Below are positions 56,031 to 64,000 of a stretch of DNA of 64,000 bases, in pieces. Position numbers and translations under genes: made by a program. This stretch comes from Seriola aureovittata (Eukaryota > Chordata > Actinopteri > Carangiformes > Carangidae), in the NCBI RefSeq assembly GCF_021018895.1, contig NC_079382.1, forward strand, positions 19,638,001 to 19,702,000. Reading direction: 5' to 3'. The stretch's first letter is position 1; every line of letters starts with the position of its first letter. The notes beneath the pieces were generated by a model. The model was not told the DNA's origin and did not search any database. It saw only the letters and a program-made list of their open reading frames with translations.

Positions 56031-56963
56031 AGGGGTACTCCAGCATGTTCAAATTGCATTGTCATAACTTGGAGAACTTTCAAATAATGGTAATTAATGC
56101 AGCAAAAAGCAAAATATCTGGATTTTTAGTTCCTACTATGCAGGGACAGATTAACCCACTATGGGGCCCTAGGGCTCATCAGCCTAATATCAACTGACAT
56201 TTTAAAGACCTACATGAACACAATATTTCAGCCAATGTTTGAACAGCTTTGGTTATTTCACATGAGAGATTTCTGTTCCTGTGTTTTTGTTCTGTCTTCT
56301 CTCACTGGTTTGAAGTGGGCGGGGCTCAGCTGGACACAGATGATGTCACATATTTCCTTGCTCCAATTGGAGATCAGCAACATTTGAATCAAAATGTGAT
56401 CACAGCTGAGGAGTAGTTTGCTCACAGTATGTTGTCAGCACTCAAATGTGTTCAAACCTCACCCACACGGTTCTGATGAAACTGAATAAAATCTATATAA
56501 ACTAAAAATGTTTTCTACCCAACTTTAACTTTTATTGTTGCTTATTGCGATATCATGGATATTAAAGGTACAGACGCCCAGTCACAGCCTCATGTGGGTA
56601 AAAATAGAGCAGCCACCGTGGGGCTTCTATCATTGCAGTTTTTAATTGTGCTTCACTGGTGCATACTGGCAAACAAATTTTGTAATTAATCAAATTATAA
56701 AGTAGCTGCCTCACAGACAACCTGGGGCTTTTAGGGTCTAGGTCGCTGGGGCAGTTGCCCACTTTCCCCTGTTTCTTTGCCAATATTGGTCAAGCTCCAA
56801 AAACGCTGGATCTTACACTTTCCATAACGCCACTCGATGGCATCTTCCATTAAACTGTTTCTGCCTCAATCAACACCTTTAATACAATTTACACTCCAGG
56901 TTATTAAACAGGTTTCCTGCTAAAATTTGTAGTTTGACGTGTAAATTGCTGGAGTGCCCCTTT
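56031..56963. repeat. probable nonautonomous element with inverted ends
   Basis: The left end 'aggggtactccagcatgttc' and the right end 'aaattgctggagtgcccctt' are inverted relatives (reverse complement of the right: aaggggcactccagcaattt). Inside, 56788-56830 matches 35560-35610 in reverse. The element is about 930 bp and noncoding. The pattern agrees with a teleost family I recall whose ends read AAAGGGGTACTCCA. Frames 55898-56197 and 56562-56783 run across it and are not genes. Confidence 0.55.
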
Positions 56964-58065
56964 ACACCTTGGTAAACGAGAATTCAGCTTTTAATTTCTT
57001 CTCAATTTGATGGTATGTATCAAACTAATATGTCTTATATGAAGCCGTAGAGAAAGTAGAAAGACGGCAGTGTGTGTTTGGGCTTTATACTGCATGGCAG
57101 TGGAAGTTTTACTGTACACAGCGACATCATAGGGGCTTTTTACAATCCCCTAACGTTTTACTTCCTGAACTGACGGAGACTGGCAGCGGGAGCGGCTGCT
57201 GTCGTGTTGTGCTCCGTTGCAGTATTATTGCGCCAAGCTGCCTTGGCCAGAGATATTTTTGGCTCCCACCTTGTCTTAATCCTGTCGTGATTCTCCGATG
57301 GATTATTCATGCTTCCTCTCTTCCTCTCCTCCTTCCCCCTCTCACCCCGCCTCCTCACTTTCTCACCCTCTTCTTTTTTTTTTTTCCTTTCCTCATTTTA
57401 CACTACCCCATCCTCCCCTCCTGAGCACCTTCCCTTTCCACCAGTCTTCCTCTTAATAGAGCCATATCATTATCATGCCTGCGTGGTCCCAGCCTGAAAG
57501 TGTGCGCTCCCATGCTGGGGATCATTTCTATAATTTATTCATTCATTAGGTTATGTAATGTATCTGCAGTTCTCTCCATACCCTCCAAATATATAAATAA
57601 ATAAATATTAAATCAATAATCCTGTTAACACCACAACCGACCTTTTAATGTATCCCTCTTCTCTCCCCTTCATTTAGATTGCTTCTGCTCATAACCTGTT
57701 GAAGCAGTGTGAATTCCCCGCCGAGGGCTGCTGTGATAATTACTTGACAATTGTCTCCTTTGCTCTTTTTCTCTCCCTCTCTACCTAAAGAAAAACCACA
57801 ATGACTTCTGATGATGAATATAGTTGAAAAGTATATGAACATATATATTTCACTAGAGACTGAAAGTCCATTAGCCTGAGTATGAGAGAACTGCGAGGGA
57901 GAGTGAAGTCTTTATTATTTTATTTATGGTTTGTGACTATCACTGTGCGAAGTTGCTCACGAGTAGTGCAGCAATCACAGGAAGTTGCTGGTCGTGTGCT
58001 GAGCGGAAGTGACGCTCAGGCTCAGTTGGTTATCTAGGTAACTGTAGTTCTAATTCTATATTTTA
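56964..58065. other. gene-free DNA
   Basis: It contains a pyrimidine-rich stretch at about 57305-57450 (CT/TCC with a 13-T run) and AAAT repeats at 57590-57610. No gene or named repeat is recognised. Confidence 0.5.
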
Positions 58066-58531
58066 TGCTGTGTCTCAAATCAGATACTTCAGTCAGTACA
58101 CTCACATGTAGTACACTGTGTACGCAGTGTACTCAACTGGCGTAGTGTGCGAATCTCAACAGGGTAGTGTTGTCTCGACTGAAACACTTCTGTTGTGCTC
58201 TCACCGGAAATGACGATTGCAACATGCGACCTCGATAGTCAGCCGCCGCTTTGCTCGCTTGATTTGAAAATGAACGCTTTATTTTCCCGCTCTGTTATGC
58301 AACATGGAAATTGAGCCGCCGCCTTTCAAAAGTTTGAAATTACATTCATGGTTCCTGCCCTTCCACTACGTAGTCGAGGTGGCGACCGTTGAGATTGAGA
58401 AGTGTCCGTCACGAGTTCAACATCCGGATACTTGTAGTGCACTGCATGGTGCCGTACCTGACAATGTGCACGCACCTATGCACGCAAAATAGAAAGTGTG
58501 AGTTCGGAAGTATGTGAACTGAGACGCAGCA
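58066..58531. mobile_element. Harbinger-like MITE, 466 bp, with TTA target duplication
   Basis: Left end 'tgctgtgtctcaaatcagat' and the reverse complement of the right end 'tgctgcgtctcagttcacat' match at 16 of 20 positions. The element is flanked on both sides by TTA (58063-58065 and 58532-58534). A 3-bp TWA target duplication is the signature of PIF/Harbinger transposons. There is no coding capacity; the open frame 58304-58492 lies within and is not supported. Confidence 0.7.
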
Positions 58532-58534
58532 TTA

Positions 58535-60039
58535 GTTTGTCTTAAAGACTATGAACAGATCTTACAACTTGCTGACCTTAGTGTGCATCCAGTCCACTTT
58601 CAGTTTCAGAGTACGTCCACACTAAGCCAGCGGGATTTGAAAATACACCATTTCCTCTTCCATTTTGGCGCTTTGTCCGCACAATATTTCACTCCTTATA
58701 TACGACAATAGCTGTGACCGAAGTGTATTTTAATGCTTCGAGGCTATTTTCTTCCATTCTACATTTGCAGCTACACTGAGTAGAGTGCCTGAATGCATCC
58801 TGTAGAGACGCACAGGGACGACTGACGCTGCTGCAGCTCTGCTAACATGTTACACAGGCTGTGTAGGCAGCATGTAAGCCGCTCACCCAAAGACTGTGGG
58901 TTGGTGCATTTGACACCGTGTTGTGTGTTTTAATGTATAAACAGTGTAAACACCAATTACAGGATGTATCCCTACACGGTAGCTAAGATTTTTTGTTGCC
59001 TCTATACATTTCGGTGATCACTCATTTTAAATGTCACTATAGCAGATTCTCAGTACAGGTGTTGGGATTAAGTTGTATTCATGATGATTCTGATCCATGT
59101 CTCACTGCAGCAAAGCGGGATTTAGTCTTTGTCTGATTCAGAGGCAGCTTTTATAGGAGCTACTAGAAAAATAAAAATATATTGATGGTAAAATTTGTAC
59201 ACGGGGGAAAATATTTAGAGGGTTTGATCCTTTTAACACGTATCTATCATACTACTGAATGAAGCAAGGATTAATAATCTATGTCAGAAAAACCACTCAG
59301 AGCTGAGTATACATCAAACACTGTGCAAGTCCCATTGGTGTATTTATGATGTATTTAACTTGAGATATAAAGAGAAATTCATATCAAATCCATAGGCACA
59401 GATTTTCTACTATATGACCCCTAAGCAGCTCTACACTTGCTGTTTCGAATGACAACAGAAACAGAAAAATAATGTGAATGAGAACAACATTGAGTGTCAA
59501 TGCTTATCAGATGCTACCAGATGCCAGATGCCATTTTCACTTTGTTTTGGCAGTTTACTGTGAACAGAAGTTTTGACAAAAATGACCTTAAAATACTATT
59601 GTGGATTGTTAAATTGAGTCACTTTTATTTAGACCAATCCTTCAATTAATTAATAATTAATTAATAAATTCAACTAATTTAAAAAGGAGAAAATTTATAG
59701 TATAGTGTGGATGAGTGTTGTTTTCACATTTAAATAGTGTTTTAAAAAATGAGCTGGCTTAGTGTTGACCTACTTTCAGACTGATGACTGTAGTTGGCTA
59801 GGTGCTACGTTGTGTCAGTAAGTGGTCTGTAGACAGGAAAAGTCAAGAGTTTAAGGATTCAGTGATGAGTCAGTGTGAGTCAGTTAATCAACCTGTTTTC
59901 AACAGAAGAATAATCTGCATAGCTCTTGATAATTATTTCACGTCATTTATCAAGCAACAAAATCTCTTTCCAGTTCCAGCTTGTTATTTGTGAAGATTTG
60001 CTGGTTTTCTTTGTCTTCTGCGACACTCAATTTAATTTT
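58535..60039. other. gene-free DNA
   Basis: AT-rich, with no recognised gene, RNA or repeat. A short palindromic 'taattaataattaatta' stretch lies near 59647-59663. Confidence 0.5.
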
Positions 60040-60235
60040 ACCATTAAATTGAACTAATTTAACCTTTTTTTTTTTTTTTTGGACATAGCAAGATATTTGA
60101 TGACATCACCTTGGGCTTTGATAAACTGTGTTGGGCAGTTTTGACTATTTTCTGATGCTTATAGACCAAATGATTAATCTTGGAAATAACTAGCTGTTTA
60201 ATCGATCATGAAAATAATAGTTGTAATTTGTCACT
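60040..60235. repeat. dispersed teleost repeat, TAATCGATTAAT-type family, second copy
   Basis: Blocks 'ttttttggacatagcaagat', 'gatgacatcaccttgggctt', 'tatagaccaaatgattaatc' and 'aatcgatcatgaaaataata' follow the order of a very common teleost repeat. They are also similar to 13680-13812 in the same orientation. A 20-T run starts it. Confidence 0.6.
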
Positions 60236-61924
60236 ACTGACTTTCTAAAATAAAGTAATAGCACAAAAAAAAGAGTTATAATAGAAAAAAGTAGTTCTGA
60301 TACACATTTAATGTCGTTTTAGGCAGTGTAATAGTATCGTGATATTTATCATTACACAGATTAATATTTAAATTCACCCCAAGTCTTCGATAGATGTTGA
60401 GAAATTAAAATTTGGATGAATCATCCACTGCAGCTGCTCATAAACAACATACGTATGCATGAAATAGCTACAACACAAATACTGCAGCATGTACTGGCCC
60501 TTTGGTCGTCACTGATGTTCTGAAATAAACACACATTATCCAATAAGGATTAGATGAAAGCAAATACATCCTGTCAGCTTGTGTGTACTTCTGTGATGTG
60601 TGTGACTTCTGTTGCAGCTGTACTCTCATGAACTCTACTTTCCTCTCAGATGTCAACATCAGCTAATGTGGAATAACACAAACCTTCACGACAGCAGCAA
60701 ATGAACAAGCAGTCTTCCATAAATGCAGACATATAGGTGACAAATTATCAGCGGGGAAAAAGACCTCTCGGACATCCTAGCTATAGTCATCAATAATGAA
60801 CAATAGAAAATAGAAACGGCAAAGGAAAAAAAATGCAGAAGGGTCAGACTGAAATCACCTGGGTAAAATATTATCCTGAATCCTTTTCCTAAAGCTTTTT
60901 CACAGTGACTGATTGAACAGCCAACTGCATCATCTGCCAAAATTTTTCCAATTTTTGGCAACAACTGCCGAATCAAAAAAGATCCGGACGTACACGACAC
61001 GTGGAAGGATTTTGGATAGGATTTGAGCCCAGGCTTGTGTACTGTATACATTACTCTTGTAGCTGAAGGAGCTAAACACCACCAATCAGACCAGCCAGAA
61101 GTAGAAACCATAGTGAGTCGATGATATACAGGAATGTCTCAGTTTCAATTTATTAGACGACGTATGCTTTTGAATGCTCTGAATATTTTAAATGTAAACT
61201 CTTTTTCTACTGCCTGCTATGTTGAAGCTATAAATAGTATGCATATGATCAATCTTTTATACTTGACAGAAAAAAAACATGATTTTCATTAAAAGAGCTT
61301 TTGTCTATGAACCACTTGCAGTGACGTCTGTTGTTTTTGTCTGTTTTAATTTCATTTCTGATTTTAGTAAATTCCCATCAGCCAACTAAAAAGACATGGC
61401 TGTGGACAGGTATGGAGAGTTTAGCTTTCTTCTTCTACAGAAGCTTAAAGCACCTGCCTGTTGTAATTGTGAGATCACAACTGTAATTATGTCCCTATTG
61501 TGAAATAACACCTGAAGTGTTGTTGCTGCCGTTGACAACATTTTTATGGATTATTATTAACATACTTTGCAAGTGATAAAAATATATCCGAATGTTTTTT
61601 ATGGCCAAAGATGAGGGATACAGTGTGTAATAAATTTAGAGGCAGTGAAACCCTCTTCCTAAGCTACTGCAACTTTGAAACATATTTAAATAAAGTCCCT
61701 TTTGATCTGTTTTCATTCATCAGAACTGTGTTTCCTCCTTTGTAGCTTACTAACTTTTAGTGCTAAAAGTACTCACTATAAACAGATTTGAAAGGACTTG
61801 CTAGCCTAGCAACATTCAGGCTACATATGCAACACTTTCTTGCAAAGAGCTTCATCGTTGCATTTACAATACAAGAGGTTATAATATGCCCTCTGAGCAG
61901 TGCTTCAGTTGTCCAACTGGAATG
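60236..61924. other. gene-free DNA
   Basis: The longest frame (60686-61111, minus, 141 codons) has no recognisable motif and no neighbouring splice or promoter evidence, so it is not called as a gene. No repeat is recognised. Confidence 0.45.
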
Positions 61925-62137
61925 GGGCTAGCTGGTTAGCATGCCAACTTCAGTACAAGAGAAGAAATGATAGAATTTGAAGGAAATTAAGAGGGTAGTT
62001 TCCCACTGATGGAGACTGCTCTTTGTGAGTAAAGGAATGAAGTTTGATGCTGAACTTTCAATGTTTCTTCTAGACTGGTAAGTAAAGAGCTGTTAATGCT
62101 AACCTTACCTATCTAGCAATAGCAAAACTTACAAGTA
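61925..62137 (+). repeat. unnamed dispersed repeat, copy B
   Basis: The copy contains 'gctagctggttagcatgcca', 'acttcagtacaagagaagaa', 'ggaatgaagtttgatgctga' and 'cttctagactggtaagt', ending 'agcaatagcaaaacttacaa'. All of these occur in the same order on the minus strand of 14367-14721. It is shorter than copy A. Confidence 0.75.
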
Positions 62138-63655
62138 ACTACTTTAATTGATGTAATGCATGGACACACAAAAAAACCCAAAAAACAAACAAAACAAAAA
62201 AACTCCCCACACCATCAGCTTCTGTATCAAGCTAACATGTCTCTGAATGAACCCACAGAGTGAGTGACATCTCCTTTAATGAGGTAGAAGTTCAGGAGTT
62301 TACAACTCGGGAGGGTTGTGATGGCAGCAGTCTTATCCACTGTCTCCACAATTGCAAGGTAAAAAGTACAATGGCTTTCACATTTCACCCTTGAGAGACT
62401 TTACTGTACATTCAGACCGAAAGCAACGAGAATGTTAAAGTGATCAGAAGTCAGTCATTGTCCATGTGAGCCAGCGTCTCTTGACACTGAGCAAATAAAC
62501 AAAACAATGCATGGACATAGGTGTCTGAGATTGTAGGTTCTCCAAGTGAGTTAGTGAAGTGTAGCCTACAATGAATTTTTGTGAAAATAGGAGGGAATTG
62601 CAATCATAACTAGCACCATGGCATGCAAAACAGCAGACATGCTAGCTTTCTACATCAGAGTGCCCGCAAACTTCAACAGCATCCTTGGCAGGGCAGCCAG
62701 AGCAAATTTTTTCGCAGCTTGGGTCTGAGCGTACAGTTTGATAACCTTAGTTGAATATACATGTTGTCAACAGGAATCTGCTGTTTTGATCATATCACAC
62801 TCAAGGTCAACTATGTTCTGTGGCTTCTGTCTAGTTCAGTTGGATTTGTGTGTAGCTGTGACTCCAATTTTACACCACTTGCAGCAATCACCAGATTGCC
62901 CATATGTGATTGTGGTTTACTGCTTTTGCCCCACTGTTCCACATCGTTCATGAGAGAAAAGCCCAGTAAACCTGACAATGGTCAACGTGTAGATTTACAG
63001 GAAGTGGAGGAATGCCAACGGACCAACACATATTTTAAAAGAGCCAGCAAGAGACAGATATTGCTACCAGAAGCAATCACCTAATTAATCTTGAGATCAC
63101 AAGGAAGTAAAGTTTGTCATCTCAAGATGACTGAGGCGAAACAAAAACTACCATCAGCATCTGCTCTTGACTTCCCTTTTCAACAAATTACATCCATCAA
63201 AGTGTTCTTTGGCAAATGAACTAACGGCTCCAGTGGTGCCGCTCTTAGACAAATGGAAGAAAATGGTGGTTTTACAGAGCAGCTCCACTAAATGAAGGTG
63301 TGAAATGATTAAAGTGGGAAATTGGACAGTGCTGAACCGGGTCGTGTATACTTGGCAAAGCTTCCCAGCATTAATCAAAAGTTGAGGGCATTCACATTGT
63401 CAGCCTGATGCTAATATGCTAACATGGTACACAGCTGAGTAATAAAAGTGAAACATAAAAGATTTGTTTGATGTAGGTTTTGAAGAGAATCAGACTGTTG
63501 CAATGCTGACATTTACATACAATTCATACAGTCTGTATATCATAACAAAATAGGCTATGTACAATATAGAGGGATATTCCTTTTGTCTATCTATGTGACA
63601 CATATGGTAACATCATACTTGATATAGGGACATATATGTCATATATATGTTATAA
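62138..63655. other. gene-free DNA
   Basis: An AAAAC-rich run lies at 62166-62205. No conserved reading frame or named repeat is recognised. Confidence 0.45.
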
Positions 63656-64000
63656 ATCATCGTACACTGAGGCATAAAGTAGTATATGTGAAGGCATGAA
63701 AAAAGTCATAGTATAATAAGGTATAAAATATGTCACAGTATAGTAAAGGATAAAAATTTAATAAAAAAGTCATATTATAGTGAGGCATGTGAAAGTCATA
63801 GGCATAAAAACATCAAAAAATGTCATACTATAGTGAGGCTTAAAACCTCAGAGTATACTAATGTATAAAACATCATACTATAATAAGGCATAAAAAAGTC
63901 ATTAAAAATGTCATACAATATTAAGGCATGAAAATGTCATAGATAGTAAGGCATAAAAATGTCAAAAAATGTCACAGTATAGTAAGACATAAAAACGTCA
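63656..64000. repeat. degenerate tandem repeat array running off the window
   Basis: About ten imperfect copies of a unit with core 'gtcatagtatagtaaggcat' plus an A-rich spacer (unit roughly 24-40 bp) fill the end of the window. The array is AT-rich and has frequent stops, so it is noncoding. Its right limit is outside the window. Confidence 0.85.

Noticed and set aside
60686..61111. 141-codon minus-strand frame as a gene
   Set aside because: No recognisable motif, and AT-rich composition typical of chance frames; no supporting context.

Overview
The window looks like teleost fish nuclear DNA, probably a percomorph (inference). Its one recognisable protein gene has three widely spaced exons with GT-AG introns. 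The rest is AT-rich noncoding DNA full of CA/GT and CT microsatellites and decayed repeats of kinds I know from fish genomes: Tc1/mariner relics, a non-LTR retrotransposon (LINE) relic, foldback MITEs and a Harbinger-like MITE. I see nothing prokaryotic and no CRISPR array, rRNA or confident tRNA.

The gene is on the plus strand and is almost certainly ptchd4 (patched domain containing 4). Coding exons are 16158-16706, 28028-28523 and 44909-46590, with introns of 11,321 and 16,385 bp. Joined, they give 2,727 nt, i.e. 908 residues plus stop. The predicted protein is a 12-pass membrane protein of the Patched/RND superfamily with a sterol-sensing-type core (TM2-TM6). It lacks the acidic pair that Patched and RND pumps carry in TM4. 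It ends in a basic tail, an eight-fold Glu-Arg repeat and a C-terminal Thr-Asn-Val that fits a class I PDZ ligand.

Layout: 1-15.5 kb is upstream DNA with microsatellites, a foldback element next to a LINE relic, and several dispersed repeats. 15.5-16.16 kb is the presumed promoter and 5' UTR, holding a composite GT/GA microsatellite and a short upstream ORF overlapping the main start. Intron 1 holds a striking 29-unit 10-bp minisatellite, a broken Tc1/mariner copy and a repeat carrying a CTCF-like site. Intron 2 holds long GT and CT tracts, a repeat with clustered nuclear-receptor half-sites, a repeat with YY1-like and CRE motifs, and a perfect inverted repeat of two NF-Y sites. 46.6-64 kb is 3' UTR of unknown length, then gene-free DNA with a Tc1/mariner deletion derivative, a Harbinger-like MITE, further repeats and the start of a tandem array that runs off the window.

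I found no undescribed multi-gene system. The observations most worth following up are regulatory motifs carried by repeats inside the ptchd4 introns, the 10-bp minisatellite, and an unnamed dispersed family with two divergent copies 47 kb apart. Family names for repeats come from memory of fish elements, not from a search.
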